In this document: piece by piece, positions 1 to 10,268 of the stretch | How the letters are laid out: each line of letters starts with the position of its first letter | Numbering within the stretch: position 1 is the first letter of the stretch | From: Serratia quinivorans | GTDB taxonomy: Bacteria; Pseudomonadota; Gammaproteobacteria; Enterobacterales; Enterobacteriaceae | Length of the DNA stretch: 64,000 bases | Reading direction: 5' to 3' | Assembly (NCBI GenBank): GCA_900457075.1 | Contig: UGYN01000002.1 | Coordinates: 4,526,001 to 4,590,000 of the forward strand | Translations under genes and position numbers: made by a program | Notes under the pieces: generated by a model | What the model was told of the DNA's origin: nothing | Database searches by the model: none | The model's input: the letters and a program-made list of their open reading frames with translations, nothing else

Positions 1-1389
<1,389 letters not shown>

Positions 1390-4053
1390 TTATGCCTGAA
1401 ATTGACAAATAAATTCGTTTTTCTGCAGCGCGATGTGCAGTTGGCGATAGCGCTGATCGTTGGCGCTGCCGGTCAGTAAGGTGTGGCTGATCTGCGGCAG
1501 CAGGGTGTTGGTCAAAATAGCGTCGACCATGCGGCCGCCGGACTCCACCTCGGTGCAGCGGCTGACGATTTGCTCGATCACCGCGTCGTCGAAGGTGCAG
1601 ACGATATCGTGGTTCTCCGCCAGCCGGCGCTGTACTCGCCCCAGTTGCAGGCGCACGATATTGCCCAGCGTGGCGTCGGTCAGTGGGTAGTAAGGCACCA
1701 CCAACAAGCGGCCGAGCAGCGCCGCCGGGAATACCGACAGCAGCGGTTCGCGCAGGGCGCCGCTCAGTGCCTCCGGCTCTGGCATCAGGTCCGCATCGCT
1801 GCACAGCCCGGCGATCAGGTCGGTGCCGACGTTAGAGGTCAGAATAATGATGGTGTTACGGAAATCGATGTGGCGGCCTTCGCCGTCCTCCATCCAGCCT
1901 TTGTCGAACACCTGGAAGAAGATCTCGTGCACGTCCGGGTGGGCTTTTTCTATTTCGTCCAGCAGCACCACGCTGTAAGGGCGACGGCGCACCGCTTCGG
2001 TCAGCACGCCACCCTCGCCGTAACCCACATAGCCGGGAGGGGCACCTTTCAGGGTTGAAACGGTATGCGACTCCTGGAACTCACTCATGTTGATGGTAAT
2101 CACGTTCTGCTCGCCGCCGTACAGCGTTTCCGCCAGCGCCAGCGCGGTTTCGGTTTTCCCTACGCCGGAAGGGCCTGCCAACAGAAAGACCCCGACCGGC
2201 TTGTTCGGATCGTCCAGCCGCGCGCGTGAGGTGCGTACCCGACGGGCGATCAGATCCAGCGCATGCCGTTGGCCGATAACCCGCTGGTTCAGCGTATCCG
2301 CCAGTTGCAGTACCGCGTCGATCTCGTTTTTCACCATGCGACCCAGCGGGATGCCGGTCCAGTCGGACACCACGGCGGCCACCACGTTGGCATCGACGGC
2401 GGCGAAAATCAGCGGGGCCTCGCCCTGCAGTTCGCCAAGCTGTTGCTGCAACTGCGCCAATTGCGCGCGCAGTTCATCGGCAGAGGGCGCGGGCTGTGGC
2501 TCCTCGGTGGCCTCGTCAGTCGATTCGGCCTCAATTTCTTCCCGATGCAACTGGGCGCGCAGGTCGATAATCTGTTGGATCAGCGCCAACTCCTCCTGCC
2601 AGCGGGCAGTGAGCTGCTCGAGTTGTTGTTGCCACAGCGCCAACTGAGCCTCGATATCCTGTGGGCGCTGCGGATTGCCGATGCCGACCTTGGCTTCGCG
2701 CCGGGCGATATCCCATTCAATCTGCAACGCTTCAATGCGGTGACGGCAGTCTTCCACCTGGGCCGGCTCGGCATGTTGGCTGACCGCCACGCGGGCGCAG
2801 GCGGTATCCAGCAGCGCCACGGCCTTGTCCGGCAACTGGCGTGCCGGGATGTAGCGATGCGACAGGCGCACGGCGGCGTCGACTGCCTCATCGAGCAGCA
2901 GCACGCGGTGGTGCTGTTCCAGCGGGCTGACGGTGCTGCGCAGCATCAGCAGCGCTTTGTCTTCGCTCGGTTCATGCACCTGCACCACCTGGAAACGGCG
3001 GGTCAGCGCCGGATCTTTCTCAATGTATTTTTTGTATTCCGACCAGGTAGTGGCCCCGACGGTACGTAATTGGCCGCGTGCCAGCGCCGGTTTCAACAGG
3101 TTGGCTGCGTCGCCGGTGCCCTGCGCGCCACCGGCACCAATCAGCGTATGGATCTCATCGATAAACAAAATGATCGGGGTGGGGCTGGATTGAACTTCGT
3201 CAATCACCGTTTGCAGGCGTTTTTCGAACTCGCCCTTCACCCCGGCCCCGGCCTGCAGCATGCCGATATCCAGCAGATACAGCTGGACGTCGCGCAGCTG
3301 TGGCGGAACGTCACCGGCCACGATACGCAGCGCCAGGCCTTCGACCACGGCGGTTTTGCCGACCCCGGCCTCGCCGGTCAGCAGTGGGTTGTTTTGGCGG
3401 CGACGCATCAGAATATCGACAATCTGGCGGATTTCCTCGTCACGCCCGGTCACCGGGTCGATCTCGCCATTACGCGCCTTGGCCGTCAGATCCTGAGCAT
3501 ATTGCGCCAGCACGCTGCCGCCGGTCTGCGCTGCCGTCGGCGTGGTGTCGGCCTGGGCGCTCGGCGTCAGGCTGTTTTCCGCCGAGTGGGCGGTGATAGT
3601 GGCAAATTGCTCCATCAGCAGATCGGCGTTGATGCGATCGAACTGTGAGGAGATGGCTTTCAGCAAGTGGCGCAGGCTGTAGGTTTTCAGGATACCGAGC
3701 AGCAGGTGGCCGCCGCGGATCTGCGCAGCACCGAATTTCAGCGAGCCATAAACCCAGGCCCGTTCCACCGCGCTGTCGATATGTTCGGACAGATCGGAAA
3801 TCGCGCTGGCCCCGCGCGGCAGGCGATCGAGCGCCTCGACGATGTCACGCGCCAGTTGCCCCTCATCCAGCGCAAAGTGGCGGATCACCTGTTGCAGGTC
3901 CGCCTCCGGTGCCTGCATCAGTTGATGCAGCCAGTGCGCCAGCTCAACGTAGGGGTTACCGCGCAGCTTGCAAAACGCCGTCGCACTTTCCAGAGAGGTG
4001 AATAACAGGCTATCGAGTTTGCCAAATAATACCGAGCGGCTGATTTCAGACAT
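1390..4053 (-). CDS. clpV: T6SS ATPase ClpV (TssH)
   Basis: Hexameric AAA+ unfoldase that disassembles the contracted TssB/TssC sheath so that it can be reused. 887 residues, normal for ClpV. An N-terminal Clp-N domain (about 1-160) is followed by the first AAA module with Walker A GEAGVGKT (about 227) and Walker B LFIDEIH, a coiled-coil middle region, and the second AAA module with GPSGVGKT and a [11 protein letters not shown]alker B. The C-terminal ClpB-D2-type lid is complete. It lies between tssG and ppkA in one transcription unit. The absence of other Clp partners and the T6SS context separate it from the chaperone ClpB. Confidence 0.97.
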   Translation of the reverse strand: MSEISRSVLFGKLDSLLFTSLESATAFCKLRGNPYVELAHWLHQLMQAPEADLQQVIRHFALDEGQLARDIVEALDRLPRGASAISDLSEHIDSAVERAWVYGSLKFGAAQIRGGHLLLGILKTYSLRHLLKAISSQFDRINADLLMEQFATITAHSAENSLTPSAQADTTPTAAQTGGSVLAQYAQDLTAKARNGEIDPVTGRDEEIRQIVDILMRRRQNNPLLTGEAGVGKTAVVEGLALRIVAGDVPPQLRDVQLYLLDIGMLQAGAGVKGEFEKRLQTVIDEVQSSPTPIILFIDEIHTLIGAGGAQGTGDAANLLKPALARGQLRTVGATTWSEYKKYIEKDPALTRRFQVVQVHEPSEDKALLMLRSTVSPLEQHHRVLLLDEAVDAAVRLSHRYIPARQLPDKAVALLDTACARVAVSQHAEPAQVEDCRHRIEALQIEWDIARREAKVGIGNPQRPQDIEAQLALWQQQLEQLTARWQEELALIQQIIDLRAQLHREEIEAESTDEATEEPQPAPSADELRAQLAQLQQQLGELQGEAPLIFAAVDANVVAAVVSDWTGIPLGRMVKNEIDAVLQLADTLNQRVIGQRHALDLIARRVRTSRARLDDPNKPVGVFLLAGPSGVGKTETALALAETLYGGEQNVITINMSEFQESHTVSTLKGAPPGYVGYGEGGVLTEAVRRRPYSVVLLDEIEKAHPDVHEIFFQVFDKGWMEDGEGRHIDFRNTIIILTSNVGTDLIAGLCSDADLMPEPEALSGALREPLLSVFPAALLGRLLVVPYYPLTDATLGNIVRLQLGRVQRRLAENHDIVCTFDDAVIEQIVSRCTEVESGGRMVDAILTNTLLPQISHTLLTGSANDQRYRQLHIALQKNEFICQFQA

Positions 4054-4105
4054 GGTTTTCCTCAGGTCGTGGCGGAGCGCTATGCGGCTCAGGCCAAAAT
4101 AATAG

Positions 4106-5179
4106 TCAGAACGGGTTTTCCAGCGGTTCGGGGCTGAAGATCAGATCGTCAAGGTCGCGTTGCTGACGGGCGTCTTCCAGCCAACTGCTTAATCCCAGGC
4201 GCTGGGCACCGCCGAGTTGGGTACCGCTGAGCTGATCCTTGGCCAGGATCAGCCGCAGTTCCCAAACAAACTCAATGCCCAGATACTGGCGCACCCAGTC
4301 ACGTAACTGCCGGCACAGTTCGGCTCCGGGCAGGAAGCCTTCATAGTTTTGTTGCGACATCGGCCCCAGTTCGATGCGGAATTTGTGCTGAATATCGCGC
4401 ACGGCAATCCCAAGGAACGAAGACTCGCCGAGCCGGGGGGCGCCGCGACCGGCCTTCAGACGCGCCTGTTCGCGCGGTTCTACCCGCAGCCAGTGCGGGA
4501 CGTTTTCCACGATGCGCACCGGCACCTTGAAGTACTGTTGCAAGATTTTGCTCAGGCCTTCCGGATCGCGGCTGTGGCGAATCAGATGACCGGCCATAAA
4601 ATGCTTGGCATGAGCATTGATGCTGTCGCGCTGCTGCTGTGCCGGCTGGCCGATGCCAATCAGGCTGGAAAGGTATTGGTCGAAACGCCGGTTATCCTGA
4701 CGATCCAGCGATACCGTGGGCTGTGCGTCGGCCCAGGCGCGGTAAAACAGCAGCGTCAGCCGGTGGTGAAACAGGTTGGCAAAGGCCAGCAGGGTGGTGT
4801 CCTGGTGGTGATAGACCCGTTCACGCACGTATTCGGTCAGGTGCAGCGGCAGCGGCCCGTTGGGGCCAAACAGGCCAAAGCTGAAAATAGAAACGTCGTG
4901 CAGCGGGCTTTGCGGCCGTGGGCTGACCTGTGCCAGCGTCGAAGGAGCGAACGACAGTGAAGGTTCTTGCCCCAGCCGCAGCATCTCATGGCGCGGCAGG
5001 GGGGCACGGCCCAGCAGGTATGGCTGGCCGCCCTGGGCGTCGAGGCGCCGCAGCAGCTGAAACAAATCGTGCTTATAAGGCGCATTGCCGAGCCGCAGCC
5101 AGAAATCCTCCGGCAGGCGGTGCAAGGCATTGATCTGTGGCGGTGCCGTCAGTTCCGCCTCGGCGTCAAGAGTGCTCAA
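4106..5179 (-). CDS. tssG: T6SS baseplate protein TssG
   Basis: Baseplate wedge subunit that forms a complex with TssF, TssE and TssK. 357 residues, typical of TssG/ImpH/VasB. The N-terminal FWLRLGNAPYKHDLFQLLRRL stretch and the central LFYRAW segment are characteristic of the family. Its ATG overlaps the tssF stop in an ATGA arrangement (5176-5179), which suggests translational coupling of the two wedge subunits. No signal peptide or membrane span is seen. Confidence 0.96.
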   Translation of the reverse strand: MSTLDAEAELTAPPQINALHRLPEDFWLRLGNAPYKHDLFQLLRRLDAQGGQPYLLGRAPLPRHEMLRLGQEPSLSFAPSTLAQVSPRPQSPLHDVSIFSFGLFGPNGPLPLHLTEYVRERVYHHQDTTLLAFANLFHHRLTLLFYRAWADAQPTVSLDRQDNRRFDQYLSSLIGIGQPAQQQRDSINAHAKHFMAGHLIRHSRDPEGLSKILQQYFKVPVRIVENVPHWLRVEPREQARLKAGRGAPRLGESSFLGIAVRDIQHKFRIELGPMSQQNYEGFLPGAELCRQLRDWVRQYLGIEFVWELRLILAKDQLSGTQLGGAQRLGLSSWLEDARQQRDLDDLIFSPEPLENPF

Positions 5180-7062
5180 ATCAGCGTCCTTTTGCCCATG
5201 CGCGCCTGCCAGTGGGCAATTTCACCGCGCTGCTGGCTGGAAAGCGTCATTTCGGTAAAGGTGTTCATCGCTACCAGCCGGGAGAACAAACGCTCCAGAA
5301 CGCTACCCAGCAGGTAGGGGCTGCTGCCGGAGAATGACTGTTCATCGACGGTCAGGTCGATGGCGATACCGCGGGCAAACACGATCGGCCCCGGCTCGGG
5401 CACCCGGCGGTATACCGGGCGCAGGTTACAGTGGCGAACGCCCTGGATCTGCTTGGTGATCGCCGGCTCGCTCAGGTTGCCGTACAGGCCGAGCAGCTGA
5501 CGCAGGCTGGCGGCCCCCTGTTCCGGGTCGCCATCCATCATGCTGAGGTAGTTCAATTGCAGTTGGCTGATCAGCCGCCAGGTGATCATGCCTTCGGCCA
5601 GCGCCGGGCGCGGCGGCGTCGGGCCTTTTTTCAGCGACACCTGTTTGATCGGGATCGAGTCCGGCATCACGAAATTGCCCTGATCCTGCTGCAACAGCAT
5701 CAGCGGCAGATCGCGACTGGTACACAGCACGTCGGCGGTGAGGTATTTCAGGTCGCTGTGCCACGGCGACTGCCGTTCATCCACCAGAGAGACGAACACT
5801 TCCGAGCCGACATAGCCGGTGCGGGTGCCGTAGCGACGGGCGTGTTCGGACAACGTGCGCTGTTCGCGCCGCAGTGAAAAGTAGGCGCCGTAGTTGCCGT
5901 CATCCGCGCTCAGGGTGCTGTAAAACGGCCGGAATTCCTGCTCATAGCGTTTTTCGCTGGCGCTGCCACCGAGCCGCTGAACAGAGAACACCTCATAATC
6001 AAGCGGACGAATGTTATCGACCACCAGATGATATTCATGGCTTTTTTCGCTGACCGTGATGCGTTCGGCGACTTTGGGGAACAGATTAATCACTGGCGTG
6101 CAGTGCAACGCCAAATGGGCGACGTCGATTACCCGCTCCAGTGCCGCATCCTGACGGTCAAGCAGCACCAGGATCTCAAACTGCCGCAGCGTTTTTTTGC
6201 CTTCGCGTACGCTTTGCAACAGTGGGCGTATGCCATTGACGCTGAAGAACTGAAAGCGCGCCGGAAAGGCAAAATACTCCTGCAGCAGGCGATAGCCTTC
6301 AAAATTGCGCAGATCGTTCGGCAGCAGTGCCTGATCGGCGGCGAAGCCTTCCTGCCGCAACCCGTCCAGTGCGAGCACCCGCCGTTGCGGTTGCGCTTCC
6401 ACCGTCTGGCAAATCAGCCCGACGCTGTGCTGCATCAACAGTTCCAGCAGTTGCTGTGCCTGCAAGTCCGGGCCGGAGAGATAAAACATCAACTGGTCCA
6501 ACTGCAGGTTGTTGAGCGTGACGCTGTCATAGCACTCCAGCCGGATGCGCAGCGCGCTGACGCAGCCACTGTGCTGCAACCCCAGAGCGGCCAGTGGAAT
6601 ATCGGCCGGAATGCCGCCCAGTTCGACGCTTTTCAGCCGCACCGGCTGCAGCGTGACGTCGTGCGCGGTGGTGTAGCTGCAGGTGATGCCACTCTTTTTC
6701 AGCGACTGGCTGTCCATCATGGTGCCGCGTGGCACGACAAAGCCGTTGCTGATGTCGCCCTTGTTGCTGTCGGGTTGCAGCTCGGCAATCGCCATAGATG
6801 GCGTTGGCGACAGATAGTTGGGGTAGATGATCTCCAGCAGACGCTGGGAAAAACGTGGAAACTCTGCGTCCATCTTCAGTTGTACGCGCGAGGTGAGAAA
6901 GGCAAAGCCTTCCATCAGACGCTCGATATAAGGATCCGCTACGTCGATACCGCGCATGCCAAGGCGGCCTGCCACTTTGGGATATTGCTCGGCGAACTCT
7001 GCGCCCATCTCACGCAGATAGGCCAGCTCGCGGTTGTAATAGTCTAAAAGTTTACTGTCCAT
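5176..7062 (-). CDS. tssF: T6SS baseplate protein TssF
   Basis: Baseplate wedge component, ImpG/VasA family. 628 residues, a little above the usual 580-620. The N-terminus has the family signature LLDYYNRELAYLREMGAEFA, followed by PKVAGRLG. It lies 4 bp after tssE and overlaps tssG by 4 bp, so tssE-tssF-tssG are translated as a tight block. The protein is cytoplasmic, with no signal peptide or membrane segment. Confidence 0.97.
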   Translation of the reverse strand: MDSKLLDYYNRELAYLREMGAEFAEQYPKVAGRLGMRGIDVADPYIERLMEGFAFLTSRVQLKMDAEFPRFSQRLLEIIYPNYLSPTPSMAIAELQPDSNKGDISNGFVVPRGTMMDSQSLKKSGITCSYTTAHDVTLQPVRLKSVELGGIPADIPLAALGLQHSGCVSALRIRLECYDSVTLNNLQLDQLMFYLSGPDLQAQQLLELLMQHSVGLICQTVEAQPQRRVLALDGLRQEGFAADQALLPNDLRNFEGYRLLQEYFAFPARFQFFSVNGIRPLLQSVREGKKTLRQFEILVLLDRQDAALERVIDVAHLALHCTPVINLFPKVAERITVSEKSHEYHLVVDNIRPLDYEVFSVQRLGGSASEKRYEQEFRPFYSTLSADDGNYGAYFSLRREQRTLSEHARRYGTRTGYVGSEVFVSLVDERQSPWHSDLKYLTADVLCTSRDLPLMLLQQDQGNFVMPDSIPIKQVSLKKGPTPPRPALAEGMITWRLISQLQLNYLSMMDGDPEQGAASLRQLLGLYGNLSEPAITKQIQGVRHCNLRPVYRRVPEPGPIVFARGIAIDLTVDEQSFSGSSPYLLGSVLERLFSRLVAMNTFTEMTLSSQQRGEIAHWQARMGKRTLI

Positions 7063-7066
7063 CGGC

Positions 7067-7642
7067 TTACCCTATGTCTTTCAGATCGAAGTGGCCGTTC
7101 TCCAGGTCCACGTCGGTACGGAACAGAAACTCCAGCGGATAGGGCACACACCACAGGCGCCCCTTGATTTCAATCGACAATACGTTGTGCAGCTCCAGCG
7201 AGCCGGTGTCCGAAATGCAGCGCACCTGCAGCCCTTCGGGCAGGATGCGCGGTTCGAAATTGAGGATGGATTCGGTCAGCGCCAACTGGATATCCTGCCA
7301 TTCGATGTCTGACATGCGTTTGCCGGCCAGCGAGGCGATGCCGTAGTTCAGGGTTGAACGCCGTACCTGCGGAAAATCGCCCAAATCGAGGCTAGACTCG
7401 CTGTTCACGCAGTTAAACAGCCACTGCAGGTCGCGCAGCACCCGGCGGCGCAGTTCGCTGTGCGAGACCAGGTTGCGCACCTGAGCTTCCTTTTTTTTCT
7501 GCGGTTCGTCGTCGGTCAGCATGTCGAGCAGCACCGGCTGCATTTTGTCGCGCGAGGTCAGGCGTTCGCTGTCCTGGCGGGAGCGATAGCCCTGACGGCG
7601 CAGGTCACCATCATCATGTTGGGTTGGCCGCTTGCTGTTCAT
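7067..7642 (-). CDS. tssE: T6SS baseplate protein TssE (gp25-like)
   Basis: Small baseplate subunit related to phage T4 gp25, which starts sheath assembly at the baseplate. 191 residues. A charged N-terminal extension (about 1-65) precedes the gp25-like domain, which contains NYGIASLAGKRMSD and, near the middle, FEPRILPEGLQV. It lies 2 bp after tagJ and 4 bp before tssF. Family members often begin nearer the IRDSLLRDL-like helix, so the first about 30 residues may be a lineage-specific extension. Confidence 0.95.
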   Translation of the reverse strand: MNSKRPTQHDDGDLRRQGYRSRQDSERLTSRDKMQPVLLDMLTDDEPQKKKEAQVRNLVSHSELRRRVLRDLQWLFNCVNSESSLDLGDFPQVRRSTLNYGIASLAGKRMSDIEWQDIQLALTESILNFEPRILPEGLQVRCISDTGSLELHNVLSIEIKGRLWCVPYPLEFLFRTDVDLENGHFDLKDIG

Positions 7643-7644
7643 CG

Positions 7645-8460
7645 TCAGGCGCTCGCGTTAAAACTCAGGTGGCGCAGGCTGTGTAGCGGGAACTCATCGT
7701 TCTCGCTCAGCCAGGTTTTCAGACCCTGACCGGCGTAGTGCGGCCCTTCGCCCAGCGCTTGCCATTCGGTGCGTTTGCCGAGCAACAGCGCATCGTCACT
7801 GCCTGCGTTCAGGGGATAGCGGGCAGGCAACTGGCAGACCTGCTCGCGACCGTCGTTCAGTCGCACCAGTGCGTGGCTCCACACCAGATCGACGGCGCTT
7901 TGTGGGGCCTGGAACTGAATTTCCGCAATCTCGGCGAACGGCAGCCAGTAATAGGTGCCGTTCAATGCCAGTTCGCAAACCGGGCCAAGACGACCATCAC
8001 CGTCGGTCAGCCAATCAAACGCCACGGGTTGTGGCCGTTCAGCCAGGGTCAGTAGCCCGGCACTGGCCGGTGCCGCTTCCAGCGCGTCGTCGCGCAATGC
8101 CTGCGCCTGTTCGGTTTCACCCAGGGCATCGTGGCGCAACGCCTGGATCATGGGTTGCAACCAGGGCTGGCTTTGTTGCAGCAGCGCGGGAGGGGCCTCG
8201 CCGGCGAACACCGCCTGACGCTGCAGTTCCGCGTTGACCGATTGCATTAACAGCAATGTGGTGGGCTGGGCGATGGGCTTCAATGCCTGCCAGGATTTCA
8301 GCTGCGCATTGGCGCGCTGCCAGTTGCCGGCCAGACACAGCAGTTGCACCAGCGCGGCACGCAGATCGGCATCCGCCGGTCGCGCTTTGATTTCATTTTC
8401 CACTGCGCCGATAGCGGCGCTGACCGTGCCGCCTTGCAACATGTTTGTTAATGATTTCAC
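7645..8460 (-). CDS. tagJ: T6SS accessory protein TagJ (ImpE family)
   Basis: Accessory protein found in a subset of T6SS clusters. In Pseudomonas the homologue HsiE1 binds the TssB sheath subunit. The product is about 271 residues: a helical N-terminal half (LTNMLQGGTVSAAIGAVENE) and an ImpE-like C-terminal half (WLTDGDGRLGPVCELALNGTY). I start it at GTG 8460 because AAGGAAA lies 5-6 bases upstream. An in-frame TTG at 8481 would overlap the previous stop but has no visible ribosome binding site. Confidence 0.88.
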   Translation of the reverse strand: MKSLTNMLQGGTVSAAIGAVENEIKARPADADLRAALVQLLCLAGNWQRANAQLKSWQALKPIAQPTTLLLMQSVNAELQRQAVFAGEAPPALLQQSQPWLQPMIQALRHDALGETEQAQALRDDALEAAPASAGLLTLAERPQPVAFDWLTDGDGRLGPVCELALNGTYYWLPFAEIAEIQFQAPQSAVDLVWSHALVRLNDGREQVCQLPARYPLNAGSDDALLLGKRTEWQALGEGPHYAGQGLKTWLSENDEFPLHSLRHLSFNASA

Positions 8461-8477
8461 AGGGCTTTCCTTAATAA

Positions 8478-9464
8478 TCAATGAGTGGCGTTGTTAACCG
8501 ACAGGTAGCTGCCACTGGCAGGGTCAAGGCGATCGTCGGCCAGCTTTTCCACCAGCTTGAAGTTCAGCGGCGTGGCCGGGCTGGCAAGCAGTGGCTGCCA
8601 GGCGCGCTGTGCCTGCTCAATACGTTGTTTGACTTTGGCGGTGTCTGCGGCTTCTGCACGCGGCATTTCGACGATCACTTCACCGTTAAATGACCAGGCG
8701 TGAAGCTGCGGGGCGAAAGGTAACAGCGCGAAACTGCCTGGTGCCTGCGGGTTGGCACCGAGGACCAGCCGCTGCACGTTGGCGCTGACCACGTTCAAGG
8801 GGTGTTCACCCACGTTGATCTTCACCAGTGGATAGCCCTGATAGAACGACAATGCCGGCGAGGCGGTTTTGCCATCTTGCTGTAGCGTGACGCTGCTGCT
8901 GCCGTTTAACCAGCCGTCATCACCACAACGCAGGGCGTCGCCACTCGGGATAAACAGCGTGCTGCCGTTGGCTTCTTCGCTCCAGTAGGTGCGGAAATGG
9001 CAGCCCTGCGGCAGGTCAAACTTGGGTACCGGTGCGCTGTCTGCCTGCGGCGAGGTGACCGCCACGGCGGCGGGGATCACCGGCGCTGGGGGTTCTACCG
9101 GTTCGATGGCCTGCTGTTTGTGTACCGGCTTCCAGCCCCGTGCCTTGCTGGCTTCGCCGGACGCCAGTTTTTCACCGCGTTTGTCGGTCAGAGTCCAGGG
9201 GAGTTGGCTGGCTTTGGCGCACTGCTTTGCCAACAGATTGCCAACCCGTGGCAGGAAGTCGTCCAGCACTGCGGGATCTTTGCTCTGTGCCGAAACGATG
9301 CGCAGCGGGATGGTTTTGCCGCACCAGCTTGCCGGTTGGCTGTTTTTGACGCCATCGATAAACACTTCCAGCTTCTGGCTGGGGGAGTAGACCAAGCGAT
9401 AATTCGCCGCCTGCGCGGCCGGTATCGCCATCAGGGCGATAAATCCGGGCATCCAGTATTTCAT
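8478..9464 (-). CDS. Periplasmic T6SS-cluster protein, candidate kinase regulator (RtkS-like)
   Basis: 328 residues with a clear Sec signal peptide (MKYWMPGFIALMAIPAAQA, cleavage before ANYRL), so it should act in the periplasm. No enzymatic motif is recognised. Two cysteines in the N-terminal domain (SWCGK and AKQCAK) and two further on could form disulphides. It lies directly downstream of pppA, 30 bp after its stop, and overlaps the start region of tagJ. In Serratia, PpkA activation is known to need a periplasmic protein, RtkS, encoded in the T6SS cluster. Position, signal peptide and size make this gene the natural candidate, but I cannot confirm the identity from memory of the sequence. 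Confidence 0.6.
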   Translation of the reverse strand: MKYWMPGFIALMAIPAAQAANYRLVYSPSQKLEVFIDGVKNSQPASWCGKTIPLRIVSAQSKDPAVLDDFLPRVGNLLAKQCAKASQLPWTLTDKRGEKLASGEASKARGWKPVHKQQAIEPVEPPAPVIPAAVAVTSPQADSAPVPKFDLPQGCHFRTYWSEEANGSTLFIPSGDALRCGDDGWLNGSSSVTLQQDGKTASPALSFYQGYPLVKINVGEHPLNVVSANVQRLVLGANPQAPGSFALLPFAPQLHAWSFNGEVIVEMPRAEAADTAKVKQRIEQAQRAWQPLLASPATPLNFKLVEKLADDRLDPASGSYLSVNNATH

Positions 9465-9494
9465 AGGTAACCTTGCTGTGAATTTGTACCTGAC

Positions 9495-10268
9495 TCAGTC
9501 GCGGGACAGAAACCGCTCCGCATCCGCCAGAGAATGCAGCAGGGTGGTTTCCTGCGGTGAGCCAATCCAGACGGCGATAGCGCTGTAGTTATCGCTGTTA
9601 TTATTTTTCTTCCATGCCTGCTCCATCAGGGCAATCCACTCGCTGGGGGAGTTGACCATATGTAGCGATTGTTCCAGTTCAGACTGGCTAAAGCTGTGCC
9701 AAAAACCGTCGGTACACAGCAGGAAAACGTCGCCGTCTTCCAGTTGCAACACGTCGCTGTAACTGGCGTCGCGTTCTTCATTCAGGCCCAGGGCGAAATA
9801 CAGCAGGTTGCTGTTGATGCCGCTGGTTTGGTAGCCGGCGTCCTGCATTTGCTGGATCAGGCTGTGGTCGGTGGTCACCGAATGCAGATAGCCGCGACGG
9901 AACAGGTACAAACGGCTGTCACCGGCGTGCGCCCAGTAAGCCAGTTGGTAATCGCGATCGATAAACAGGCTGACCAGCGTGGTGCCCATCTTGCCGTATT
10001 CGTCCGACTGCCGTTGCTGCTGGTGGATGGCGGCATTGGCACTGGCAATGTGTTGGCGAATGCTCTGGGCATTGAGATGTTTTTCACCGTCGAAGTTTTG
10101 CAGGATGGTGTCGTGTGCCAGTTTGGCGGCAACGTCCCCACCGGGAAAACCGGCGATGCCGTCACAGACCACGAAACAGGCGGCGCGGTTACCGACCACT
10201 TCACCGGTCTGATCCTGATTAGAGGCGCGGCCGCCCTGATTGGAGGTAGAGGCTATAGTGATATTCAT
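9495..10268 (-). CDS. pppA: T6SS-associated PP2C-type phosphatase PppA
   Basis: Ser/Thr phosphatase that reverses PpkA-dependent phosphorylation and so resets or repositions the T6SS. 257 residues covering a single PP2C domain. Metal-binding motifs are present: VVCDGIAGFPGG (near residue 35), GDSRLYL in the middle and LLCTDGFWHS towards the end. No membrane segment. Its ATG shares one base with the fha stop (TAATG at 10268), which couples production of the phosphatase to its FHA substrate. Confidence 0.95.
   Translation of the reverse strand: MNITIASTSNQGGRASNQDQTGEVVGNRAACFVVCDGIAGFPGGDVAAKLAHDTILQNFDGEKHLNAQSIRQHIASANAAIHQQQRQSDEYGKMGTTLVSLFIDRDYQLAYWAHAGDSRLYLFRRGYLHSVTTDHSLIQQMQDAGYQTSGINSNLLYFALGLNEERDASYSDVLQLEDGDVFLLCTDGFWHSFSQSELEQSLHMVNSPSEWIALMEQAWKKNNNSDNYSAIAVWIGSPQETTLLHSLADAERFLSRD

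Noticed and set aside
6028..7047. A 339-codon plus-strand frame opposite tssF
   Set aside because: Antisense to conserved tssF and composed of the Gln/Ala/His-rich sequence typical of shadow frames.
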